Source: Sulfurovaceae bacterium (GTDB lineage Bacteria; Campylobacterota; Campylobacteria; Campylobacterales; Sulfurovaceae). From it: DNA of 50,771 nucleotides. This document shows positions 25,891 through 34,077 of the stretch, piece after piece. The position numbers and the translations under genes were made by a program. The DNA is taken from the NCBI GenBank assembly GCA_016744805.1, contig JADGDQ010000012.1, positions 1-50,771 of the forward strand, read 5' to 3'. Under the pieces are notes generated by a model. That model was not told the origin of the DNA, did no database searches, and saw only the letters and a program-made list of their open reading frames with translations. How positions within the stretch are numbered: position 1 is the stretch's first letter; every line of letters begins with the position of its first letter.

Positions 25891-26109
25891 CTATTTTTTG
25901 GTAAAAAGTTTTACAATGCCTCTACCCATAGCTACAACTATATAGAGTGCTATTGTAAATACCAAAGGGTGAAATGCCCCAATACCATACGCTCCTGCTG
26001 TAGGAAGTGCCATTATATGCTCTATGGGGTGGCTTGTCCACTCTTTGAAATGCATACCAATAGCCAAAAACAAAAATAATCCAATAAAAATAGTTCCCTC
26101 TTTTTTCAT
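25891..26109 (-). CDS. Small two-helix membrane protein
   Basis: 72 residues with helices at about 6-22 (TIFIGLFLFLAIG) and 43-65 (AFHPLVFTIALYIVVAMGRG) separated by a loop containing HFKEWTSHPIEHIM. It ends 7 bases from nifU on the opposite strand. Coding capacity is supported by sensible membrane topology and a start at a divergent promoter region; function unknown. Confidence 0.6.
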   Translation of the reverse strand: MKKEGTIFIGLFLFLAIGMHFKEWTSHPIEHIMALPTAGAYGIGAFHPLVFTIALYIVVAMGRGIVKLFTKK

Positions 26110-26157
26110 AATCTAAATCCTTATAAAATATGGCATAATCATAGCGAAATTAATAGA

Positions 26158-26190
26158 AAGTTTAGAATGGTTCTTATAAAATCTAAACTT
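26158..26190. promoter_or_regulatory. 9-bp inverted repeat upstream of mrp
   Basis: AAGTTTAGA (26158-26166) and TCTAAACTT (26182-26190) are perfectly complementary with a 15-base loop, about 30 bases before the mrp start. Possible operator or leader hairpin for mrp. Confidence 0.4.
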
Positions 26191-26221
26191 ATAATAAATA
26201 TAATTTATAGGAGTGTAGCTT

Positions 26222-27307
26222 ATGCCTACAAAAGATGCCATACTAACCCAACTCTCAAAAGTAATTTATCCAAATTTTAATAAAAGTATTATAGATTTTA
26301 ATTTTCTTCAATCTCTAGATATTTCAAAAGAGCAGATAACAATAACTTTGGATATTCCCTCTTCTTCCAATGAAATAGCCAAACAAATCCATACAGAAAT
26401 AGAATCTAGGCTCAAATTTTTAGATGTGAAATCTTTAAAAATCAATATTATACAGCCACAAGTTCCCATGCCCACAAGCTCCCAAGGCAAAAATGTCTTA
26501 CCTAATATACAAAACTTTCTTATGGTAAGTAGTGGAAAAGGGGGCGTTGGCAAATCAACAACAGCTGTCAATCTAGCTATAGCACTTGCACAACAAGGCA
26601 AAAGAGTAGGCTTGCTTGATGTAGATATTTATGGTCCAAATATTCCTAGAATGATGGGTATAGCAGATAAACAACCACTTTTTTTGGGTAAAAATATCAA
26701 ACCTATTATGGCCTATGGTGTGCAAGTTATGTCTATAGGATTACTTGTACAAAGAGGCTCTTCTTTGATTTGGAAAGGAGCCATGGTAACACAAGCCATT
26801 GAACAGATGCTAGAGGATATTCTTTGGGATAAGTTAGATATTCTTCTTTTTGATATGCCTCCTGGTACAGGAGATGCTCAACTTTCACTCGCTCAAAGCC
26901 TCCCTGTAAGTGCAGGAATAGCAGTAACCACACCACAAAAAGTTGCCCTAGATGATACTATTCGCAGTATGGATATGTTTAAAGAGCTAAATGTACCAAT
27001 AGCAGGACTTATTGAAAATATGAGTGGGTTTATCTGCCCAGAGAGTGGCAAAGAGTATAATATATTTGGCAAAAATACCACAGAACCTCTAGCCAAAAAT
27101 TATCAAACACAAGTACTTGGTACAATACCTATAGATCCTACACTACGAGAGGGTGGAGATAGTGGTCTGCCTATTACTGTTTTGGCTCCTCATTGTGATA
27201 TTTCTCAAGCATATAGAACTATTGCCACAAAGATATGGAATAGACTAGAAGAGATTCATCAAGAAGGTGGTGTAGACAATCAAAAGATACAGCCTACTAT
27301 TTTTTAA
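26222..27307 (+). CDS. mrp: Mrp/ApbC-type Fe-S carrier P-loop ATPase
   Basis: 361 residues: an N-terminal DUF59/MIP18-like domain (about 1-80), then a deviant Walker A SSGKGGVGKST, GLLDVDIYGPNIPRMMG, and the Mrp signatures LLFDMPPGTGDAQLS and GLIENMSGF. The usual C-terminal CxxC is replaced by a single Cys in FICPESGKEYNIFG, a variant known in some members. Likely delivers Fe-S clusters made by NifSU nearby. Confidence 0.94.
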   Translation: MPTKDAILTQLSKVIYPNFNKSIIDFNFLQSLDISKEQITITLDIPSSSNEIAKQIHTEIESRLKFLDVKSLKINIIQPQVPMPTSSQGKNVLPNIQNFLMVSSGKGGVGKSTTAVNLAIALAQQGKRVGLLDVDIYGPNIPRMMGIADKQPLFLGKNIKPIMAYGVQVMSIGLLVQRGSSLIWKGAMVTQAIEQMLEDILWDKLDILLFDMPPGTGDAQLSLAQSLPVSAGIAVTTPQKVALDDTIRSMDMFKELNVPIAGLIENMSGFICPESGKEYNIFGKNTTEPLAKNYQTQVLGTIPIDPTLREGGDSGLPITVLAPHCDISQAYRTIATKIWNRLEEIHQEGGVDNQKIQPTIF

Positions 27308-27365
27308 TCTAACTTTTATTTTTAACTAATATAATTTAAAAATATATTTAAAATAAGGAAAACAA

Positions 27366-27827
27366 ATGAATAAATTTATCTATGTAACTCTAACTTTTAC
27401 TCTTGTAGCAATAAATGCTATGGCGTATGATACTACTAAAGCAGAAAGCCTTCATGCTTTTTACTCTTCTATGACACAAAAAGCTTGTGCCAACTCTAAG
27501 TTATTTATAAACGCTGAAGATACCATGAAAATGATTCGAGACAATAATGTTACACTACTTGATGTAAGAACAGAAGCAGAAGTAGGGGTTATTACTCTTG
27601 GTGGAGAGAATGCTATTGATATTCCTATTGCAAAGCTCTTTAAAAAAGAGAGTTTAGACAAACTTCCAACAGATAAACCAATAGTTATTGTTTGTCATTC
27701 AGGAACAAGAGCTGTATTAGCTGCTGTTGGTCTTAAAAGAGTTGGATTTAAAAATATTCAAGTACTCAAAGGTGGATTAATCGCTCTTGCAGAGGCAAAC
27801 AATCCAAAGAATGCACCTCAACAGTAA
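27366..27827 (+). CDS. Periplasmic rhodanese-like sulfurtransferase
   Basis: 153 residues: a signal peptide (YVTLTFTLVAINAMA) then one rhodanese domain with LLDVRTEAEVG and the active-site loop VCHSGTRAV (catalytic Cys). It binds or transfers sulfane sulfur in the periplasm, fitting a sulfur-metabolising lifestyle. Lies 58 bases after mrp. Confidence 0.88.
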   Translation: MNKFIYVTLTFTLVAINAMAYDTTKAESLHAFYSSMTQKACANSKLFINAEDTMKMIRDNNVTLLDVRTEAEVGVITLGGENAIDIPIAKLFKKESLDKLPTDKPIVIVCHSGTRAVLAAVGLKRVGFKNIQVLKGGLIALAEANNPKNAPQQ

Positions 27828-27836
27828 AAATAGTTA

Positions 27837-28628
27837 CTAAGGGGTTTCCCTTCTCTTTTGTCCTCTTTCTCTTTGGCTAGAGGTAGAAAATCTCAAAAGA
27901 TCATCCGTGCTAAGAACATATTCTGGTATTGTCTCTAGGCTCTTTTGCATCACAAAAAAAGCACTCAAAGCATCACTATAGGCTCTATGGTGTGTGACAA
28001 GTTCTATATTCAAAGACTCATTAAGATACGCCAATCCATACTTTGGACTTTTGAATGTTCGTTTGGCTAGGTTGATGGTACATAGCTGTGGGTTGCCTAT
28101 GTCTCCTAATCCAAAACGGTTAAATGAAGCTGTTAAAAATGGATAATCAAAACTCACATTATGTGCTACAAATATAGCATCTTGCATAAACTCTCTAAGC
28201 ATAGTAAGTGCCTTTGCCCTAGAGGGAGCACCTATAAGGTCTTTTTGTTCTATGCCTGTAATTTTGCTAATATAAGGAGGCACAAATGCACACTCCACAA
28301 AGGTCTCAAATCGGTCAATAATCTTGCCATTTTGTACCATCACCGCACCAATCTCTATTACCTGAGAACTCACTGGTTTACTCCCATTGGTCTCTATATC
28401 AAGAATACAATATTTTTGCTCTTTATACGGTGTAAAGTATGTATCTAATCTATACCCATCTTGGTACTCACTAATAGGATAACCAGAGGCTTGAAGTAGC
28501 AAAAATATAGTATCGCTATCTTCAAAAAGAGTTGTGTTTTTAAGAATTATATCTTCATAGCGTTCTCTTGATATATATCCACTATTTTTACGAAAAACAG
28601 AGGTGAGTTGTTCAAATATTTTTTGCAT
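27837..28628 (-). CDS. DnaQ-like DEDDh 3'-5' exonuclease
   Basis: 263 residues. Exonuclease motifs: I ILDIETNGSKP (D, E), II HNVSFDYPFL (D) and III HHRAYSDALS (H, D). Preceded by an N-terminal region of about 75 residues not part of the fold. This is the stand-alone epsilon-like type common in Campylobacterota, for proofreading or repair. It overlaps trpF by 17 bases. Confidence 0.9.
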   Translation of the reverse strand: MQKIFEQLTSVFRKNSGYISRERYEDIILKNTTLFEDSDTIFLLLQASGYPISEYQDGYRLDTYFTPYKEQKYCILDIETNGSKPVSSQVIEIGAVMVQNGKIIDRFETFVECAFVPPYISKITGIEQKDLIGAPSRAKALTMLREFMQDAIFVAHNVSFDYPFLTASFNRFGLGDIGNPQLCTINLAKRTFKSPKYGLAYLNESLNIELVTHHRAYSDALSAFFVMQKSLETIPEYVLSTDDLLRFSTSSQRERGQKRRETP

Positions 28629-29202
28629 TTTGTATAAACTGCTCTACTTTGATAGGGTCTTTAATCCCTTTGGCTTGTTCTGTTGCAGAACTTACATCAA
28701 CACCATAAAATCCATATTTTTCTATCTCTGACAAGTTATCAGGAGTAAGCCCACCTGCTAAGATTATCTTAGAACAATCTACCCCATCAAACCACTCAAT
28801 ATTCAACCGTTTGCCACTCCCACCATACGCCTCACAATAGGCATCAACAAGTCGGTACTCCCCCTCAAACTTTAGAATATCTTTAGCACTTTTAGCCCTT
28901 ACTACAGGAAGTGTTGAGGTTGTAATCTGGTCAAATTCTGTGCTATCCATATCAAAATGAATTTGTGCTAGGCTCATGCCACTTTGGGTGCATAGAGCAT
29001 CTATAGCCTTGGGAGTCTCATTGACAAAAAGCCCAACTTTTTCTACAAAAGGAGGAAGCTTTGCTGTAATCTCTTTGGCATCTTGGCAAGATATATATCG
29101 AGGCGATAGAGGATAAAATACAAATCCCAAAGCATCCGCACCAGCCTCAATGGCTTGGAGTGCATCTTGTAGATTGGTAATACCGCATATTTTTACTCTC
29201 AT
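28612..29202 (-). CDS. trpF: Phosphoribosylanthranilate isomerase
   Basis: 196 residues of TIM-barrel type: VKICGITNLQDALQA with the catalytic Cys, ADALGFVFYPLSPRY, VGLFVNE and LAGGLTPDN ending in GVDVSSATE. Tryptophan biosynthesis. Not in a trp operon here; it lies between rpe and the exonuclease gene. Confidence 0.96.
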   Translation of the reverse strand: MRVKICGITNLQDALQAIEAGADALGFVFYPLSPRYISCQDAKEITAKLPPFVEKVGLFVNETPKAIDALCTQSGMSLAQIHFDMDSTEFDQITTSTLPVVRAKSAKDILKFEGEYRLVDAYCEAYGGSGKRLNIEWFDGVDCSKIILAGGLTPDNLSEIEKYGFYGVDVSSATEQAKGIKDPIKVEQFIQNAKNI

Positions 29203-29211
29203 ATATAGACT

Positions 29212-29853
29212 CTATTTGAGTGATGCAATCGCGTGGCTAATCCCCACAGGATGTTTATAAACATACGACCCTGCAACAACTACATCTACACCAGCGTCTT
29301 TAAGGCTTTGGATATTTTGGTCATTCACCCCTCCATCTACTTCAATCAGACAGTTAGGATTATATTTGTTAATAAGCTTTTTGAGTTCTGTAGCTCTTTG
29401 GAGTACCGATGGAATAAATTTTTGCCCACCAAACCCAGGATTTACACTCATCAACAAAACCATATCTACATCTGCCAAAAGATACTCTACAGCTTGGGGT
29501 GGTGTATGGGGATTGAGCGTAACAGCAGGACGAATCCCTAAAGAGCGAATTTTTTGAACAAGACGATGAGGGTGTTTCTCTTCTTCTATATGAAACGAAA
29601 TAAATTCAGGTCTAAGCGGAGCAAAAAGATCTACAAAAAAGCTATTATTCTCTACCATCAAATGAATATCTAAGGGTTTTGTTGATGCTTTTGCAACTGC
29701 ATCAACAACAACAGGACCAATAGTAAGGTTAGGAACAAAATGCCCATCCATTACATCTACATGAACAAAATCACAATCTCCATCACAAATGGCCTCTACA
29801 TCTCGTGAAAGATGACCAAAATCAGCAGAAAGTATACTAGGAGCTATTAACAT
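29212..29853 (-). CDS. rpe: Ribulose-phosphate 3-epimerase
   Basis: 213 residues with ILSADFGHL, the metal site VHVDVMDGHFVPN, LDIHLMVEN, LMSVNPGFGGQKF and IEVDGGV, the complete family pattern. Pentose phosphate pathway; it feeds ribulose-5-P and so indirectly PRPP, the donor for trp synthesis and for the arabinose-lipid route at 42-45 kb. First gene of the rpe-trpF-exonuclease series. Confidence 0.97.
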   Translation of the reverse strand: MLIAPSILSADFGHLSRDVEAICDGDCDFVHVDVMDGHFVPNLTIGPVVVDAVAKASTKPLDIHLMVENNSFFVDLFAPLRPEFISFHIEEEKHPHRLVQKIRSLGIRPAVTLNPHTPPQAVEYLLADVDMVLLMSVNPGFGGQKFIPSVLQRATELKKLINKYNPNCLIEVDGGVNDQNIQSLKDAGVDVVVAGSYVYKHPVGISHAIASLK

Positions 29854-29998
29854 AAGGGTACGCCTCTTTTTTGCCTGAATTATAGCATAGTTAGATAATG
29901 ATTACAGATTTGAACAATTAATTTAATATATTTACAACTTATAACATTTTTTCCAACCAATCTTTTTCATCTCTTATGCTATGTTCATAAAATCTCTT

Positions 29999-30067
29999 TT
30001 ACCATATAGGTGTAATAATCATATATAAATATGGTCTGACAAAACAATAATAGCACCTATATGGTAA
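29999..30067. repeat. 14-bp perfect inverted repeat
   Basis: TTACCATATAGGTG (29999-30012) and CACCTATATGGTAA (30054-30067) flank 41 bases with no open frame. Could be the end pair of a tiny non-autonomous element, or a small structured RNA. Confidence 0.8.
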
Positions 30068-30274
30068 CTATATAACTTTTTACTCAATGCAAAACTCTTA
30101 CCCAAAAGTACTACATTATCCACCAAAGGGGACAATAGCCTACAAAATGCTACCAAACTACCCATATATAAAAAGCAATCATCAAATATAATCATTCAAC
30201 TATCATCACACCATAAAGAAGCAATAAAATAAAGTAAATATGCTGTTTAACTATTATTAGAAAGTCCATAAATC

Positions 30275-30340
30275 TGTGTAGGGTGGGAGCATCCCACCAT
30301 TGGCTTAAAAACCTCATCTGTAGGGTCGATTTATTGACCA
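30275..30340. repeat. Pair of REP-like palindromes
   Basis: GGTGGGA (30282-30288), loop GCA, TCCCACC (30292-30298) is preceded by TGTAG, and a second unit begins TGTAGGGTC and closes with GACC (30336-30339). Units that begin GTAGGGT and carry a short palindrome are common dispersed repeats in proteobacterial genomes. Confidence 0.6.
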
Positions 30341-30415
30341 TCTATTACATTTACTACTCTCTTGAAGACTCCTATTATAGTTTATCTTAAAGTTCGATTT
30401 ATTAAAGGGGTTTTT

Positions 30416-32074
30416 ATGCAGAGGTTTAGGGGTTTCAAAGGCTTTTTGTTTTTGATTTTGTTTTTGCCAGTTTTGGTTTTTGGTTTGACAATTGATGATA
30501 TTAATAAAATTGAAGGTGAAAATCCTACACTTGAAGAAGTTAGAGCGTATATTTTAGAAAAGTCTCAAGTAAATAATGTTCCACCTGTAGTCTTTGAATC
30601 TATTATTAGGCATGAAACAGGACATACAATTTATAAGGATGAAAATGGTATTAAAGTGTGGAGACAATTCTCGACTGAAGGTGCTGTTATCCAAAACTAC
30701 AATAAATCTGCTCAAGATTCCAAAAAAAATTATATTCCTCCATCCTATGACCTAGGTATTTGTCAATTTAAATGTATTATTGATGAAGAAACAGGTAAGT
30801 TTGTAGGAGAAGAAGAAGAGATTAGAAACCTTGTTAAATATTGGAAAATAAATATAGATTTAGCAATGGCATTACTAATTGAAGAGAAGTGGACTAAAAA
30901 CTGGTCTGTAGAAGGAACTATTCCACCTACAAAAGATGATAATGATCCTTTAATTTTAGAAAATTGGTTTTTCCCTATAGAATTATATAATGGATATAAA
31001 GGTTGTGTTCATCCAAGAGATGAATGTTTTCCATATGCTATTCCAGTTTTTTATACAATAAATGATCTTTTAAAAAATGTTTATAACTCTGATAATGAAA
31101 TAACCATTCCTAAATTAGTACCTTACCAGTTAATGGATTTACTAGCTGATGGATATAAATTACATAAGTGGGATAAAAAAACAAATACCTATAAAGAATA
31201 CAAATTGGATATATGTAAAAATTTTGAAGTTAATCCTAATTATTCGAAATTTGACGGAGAGATACATAGGTGGTTTGAAGATAAAGAGCCTAAAATATGG
31301 GTACAAGATTGTAATGATGGGTCAATAGTATTTTGGAACAAACTTACAAATCATAAACAAAAGCATGTATTTCAAGTCAAAGATCAGATATTAGAAAATT
31401 ATATACCATTAGAGTTTGGTAAACCAATTACAGATAAAATTCTTTTACCAAATAATGTAATTTGTCAAAATTTTGAGAAAAAAATATTATTATGGGATGG
31501 AGAGAATAGTATATCAGATAATGGTAGTTGTGGTTTTCAGGATGTTCCAATAACTGATAAATATTATAAAGCTATAAAAGCTATAAAAGATATAGGTATA
31601 GTTCAAGGTTATAATATTGATAATAAACAAATTTTTAAACCAAATCAAGCAATAAATAGAGCAGAGTTCTTAAAAATTATTCTACTATCAAAATATAAGG
31701 AAAATGAAATTCCTAAAGAATTTTGTTATGATTCAGGATCATTCTCTGATATTGAACCAAAAATATGGTACAAAGCTTATGCAGATTTTGCCAAAGAAAA
31801 AGGTATTATTAAAGGATATGATGATGGTACATTTGGAGGAAATAAAAACATAAATTTCGCTGAAGCCTCAAAAATTATTGTAAATACTTTATTAGGTGGA
31901 ATTACTAAAATAACACTAATATCAGGGGGTACAGTGATCAAGCAACCATCAGATAATTGGTATAATCAATATATTGAAAAGCTTAGAAAAGGTCGAGATA
32001 TAAATAATATTCCTCCTACTAAAAATATCACAAGAGGTGAAATGGCTAAAATAATATATGAGGTAATAAAATGA
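30416..32074 (+). CDS. Exported protein with lytic-transglycosylase-like domain and SLH repeats
   Basis: 552 residues from ATG 30416, which has AAAGGGG upstream and starts a signal peptide (GFLFLILFLPVLVFG); an earlier ATG at 30362 would add 18 residues before the signal. Residues about 45-200 look like an SLT fold: ESIIRHETGH with candidate acid E67, DLGICQFK in the place of the Gly-Leu-Met-Gln motif, and PIELYNGY. Residues about 385-550 hold three SLH-type repeats (YYKAIKAIKDIGIVQGY, INRAEFLKIIL; FAKEKGIIKGYDDGTFGG; ITRGEMAKIIYEV). Probably binds and perhaps cuts peptidoglycan. First gene of a trio, overlapping the next by 4 bases. Confidence 0.7.
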   Translation: MQRFRGFKGFLFLILFLPVLVFGLTIDDINKIEGENPTLEEVRAYILEKSQVNNVPPVVFESIIRHETGHTIYKDENGIKVWRQFSTEGAVIQNYNKSAQDSKKNYIPPSYDLGICQFKCIIDEETGKFVGEEEEIRNLVKYWKINIDLAMALLIEEKWTKNWSVEGTIPPTKDDNDPLILENWFFPIELYNGYKGCVHPRDECFPYAIPVFYTINDLLKNVYNSDNEITIPKLVPYQLMDLLADGYKLHKWDKKTNTYKEYKLDICKNFEVNPNYSKFDGEIHRWFEDKEPKIWVQDCNDGSIVFWNKLTNHKQKHVFQVKDQILENYIPLEFGKPITDKILLPNNVICQNFEKKILLWDGENSISDNGSCGFQDVPITDKYYKAIKAIKDIGIVQGYNIDNKQIFKPNQAINRAEFLKIILLSKYKENEIPKEFCYDSGSFSDIEPKIWYKAYADFAKEKGIIKGYDDGTFGGNKNINFAEASKIIVNTLLGGITKITLISGGTVIKQPSDNWYNQYIEKLRKGRDINNIPPTKNITRGEMAKIIYEVIK

Positions 32075-34077
32075 AAACTAAAAAACTAAATCCATTTTTG
32101 GTAATCCTATTATTACCAATACTAGCAATATCCCAAGAATGTACAACATTTAATGATATAGATAGCAGTAGCTATAAAAATGATATTCTTTACGCTTCAG
32201 GTGAGGGGTGGGTTACTTGTAGAGATGAGAGTTCGCCTTTTCGTCCTGATGTGGCTACTAATAGGATAGAGGCTCTTAAGATGGCATTGGTGGCAGGTGG
32301 GCATAATGCACCGAGTACAAATGAGCAGTGTTTTGATGATGTGCCTACTACTGGTGATGATAGTTGGATGAATCCTTATGCTTGTTATGGATTAAATAAT
32401 GAGCTATTGGTAGACCGTGATAATTTTAACCCTGCTAGTGCTATTAATTTTGCAGAGGCTTCTAAGCTTATCTTGCGTTCTATAACAAATGATAGCTATA
32501 GTGAAGCTCATACAGATTGGTATCAAGAGTATTTGGAGAAGATGGCTCTGTATGGATTTGAGCTTAATCCTAGTGATACTATAGATAGAGACTATTTTGT
32601 CTATATGTTACGAGTTATAGAAGCAGACCCCAATAAACAACCTGAAGTTGTAGAAGAGGAAGAAGAAGTTATAGAAGAGGAAGAAGAAACTCCTATAGAT
32701 GATACAAGTGAAGATAATGAAACTATTGTAGAGGATGATAATGTAACCGTAGAAGACAATAGCACTGTAGAAGTAGTAGGTGAGACGGCTATTGGTGGAC
32801 TTGAATATTGGTTTGAGCCTTATAGATGTTTTGACTCTACTGCTCCTAAGCTTGATTTGGTTGTAGAAAAAGAGAGTAGTGATAGTAATGGTAGCCTTGT
32901 ATTGGATTTGGAATATTATACAAGTGGAGGTTCTCAAAGCTGTGTAGATACAGAGGGAGATTCTCATAATCTAGCTTTTGGTACTCGTTGGAGGGCTGAA
33001 GGGTTAGAGTTTGGCGATTTGACTTCTGATGATAGTGATACAAGATATAAGAGAGTACGAGTTACCGTGCCTCAAGGTAAGGCTACAGAGATTCGGTTGG
33101 CTGTGATTACAACTTTGGGTAAAGTGATGGTGCAGAGTCTTTTTGTAGATGAGAGTGGTAATATTACCAAAAGTGAAACTATTACCTATGGACTCAACGG
33201 CATAGAGGTCAAAGACCCTGCTATATTGGCTAAAATTAAATCTGTTATTGCAGAGCTAGAGAGTATCAAGCTTGATGTCTCTGCTCTTGTTTCAAAGACT
33301 CGTGTAACAGAAGATGATGACCTTTTACGGACTAAATATGATGCTATTAAACAACGACTAGATGGTGCAATGTCTATGATGGATGCTGTTAAACAAGCTA
33401 TAGATAATAGTGATGAAGACAAAGAGAGCCTTAAAGCCGAAGCTGACAAAATTAAAGATGCTATAGAAGATGTTAAAACTCTTATAGATGGATATAAAGA
33501 GAATGCTGATAACTCTAGTAGTGCTATAGAGGATATAAATGGTGCTATAGATAGAGTTATTGCTATGATGCGAAGTAGTGAGAGTGATGCAGTAGAGACT
33601 ACGAGTATCTCTATTAAACAAGGTCGCAATACTATTAGTGGGAATATTGATATTACTACTCTGCCTGATACTATTCACTCTATTTGGATTGTAGATGGGG
33701 GGAACTGGTATGGGTATTCGCCTGATGAGGGTGTGCGTCAGGAGATAGAGGCGAAGTATCTGCTAATAGAAGATAGCATAGTCAACTCCAAGGGTATTTT
33801 GGTCTTTGCTAGGGAAGATACGCAGATAGAGAGTAGTGATAGTAGTAATGATATAGAGCATAGTTATGGACTAGGCTACACACTCCATGGGACAAATGGT
33901 GAGAGTATGAGTGCTAGTGATATAGTCTGTGATGATTCAAATGCTGTGGTGATGGTGGCTACTGTGCGTGGGGATGAGCCTAGTGTTTATGTGCCAGAGC
34001 GAGAGATAGATGGTATAGAGAACTTTGAATATCTTGATAGTGATGATGGGTATTATATCTTGTGTGATAAGGAGTAG
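32071..34077 (+). CDS. Exported SLH-domain and coiled-coil protein
   Basis: 668 residues: signal peptide (NPFLVILLLPILAIS), three SLH-like repeats at about 25-185 (ATNRIEALKMALVAGGH, INFAEASKLILRS, DRDYFVYMLRVIE), a Glu/Asp-only linker (about 190-230), a beta-rich domain (about 232-370), a long coiled coil (about 375-495; KYDAIKQRLDGAMSMMDAVK) and a C-terminal beta domain (about 505-668; IWIVDGGNWYGYSPD). The start codon overlaps the stop of the previous gene as ATGA. The plan suits a fibre or tether fixed to the cell wall by its SLH end. Confidence 0.65.
   Translation: MKTKKLNPFLVILLLPILAISQECTTFNDIDSSSYKNDILYASGEGWVTCRDESSPFRPDVATNRIEALKMALVAGGHNAPSTNEQCFDDVPTTGDDSWMNPYACYGLNNELLVDRDNFNPASAINFAEASKLILRSITNDSYSEAHTDWYQEYLEKMALYGFELNPSDTIDRDYFVYMLRVIEADPNKQPEVVEEEEEVIEEEEETPIDDTSEDNETIVEDDNVTVEDNSTVEVVGETAIGGLEYWFEPYRCFDSTAPKLDLVVEKESSDSNGSLVLDLEYYTSGGSQSCVDTEGDSHNLAFGTRWRAEGLEFGDLTSDDSDTRYKRVRVTVPQGKATEIRLAVITTLGKVMVQSLFVDESGNITKSETITYGLNGIEVKDPAILAKIKSVIAELESIKLDVSALVSKTRVTEDDDLLRTKYDAIKQRLDGAMSMMDAVKQAIDNSDEDKESLKAEADKIKDAIEDVKTLIDGYKENADNSSSAIEDINGAIDRVIAMMRSSESDAVETTSISIKQGRNTISGNIDITTLPDTIHSIWIVDGGNWYGYSPDEGVRQEIEAKYLLIEDSIVNSKGILVFAREDTQIESSDSSNDIEHSYGLGYTLHGTNGESMSASDIVCDDSNAVVMVATVRGDEPSVYVPEREIDGIENFEYLDSDDGYYILCDKE

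Larger units (their letters stand above)
29854..30360. other. Intergenic region of about 500 bp with repeats
   Basis: Very AT-rich, without a convincing gene. It contains a 14-bp inverted repeat, two REP-like palindromes and presumably the promoters of rpe (left) and the SLH operon (right). Separate entries describe the repeats. Confidence 0.6.
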
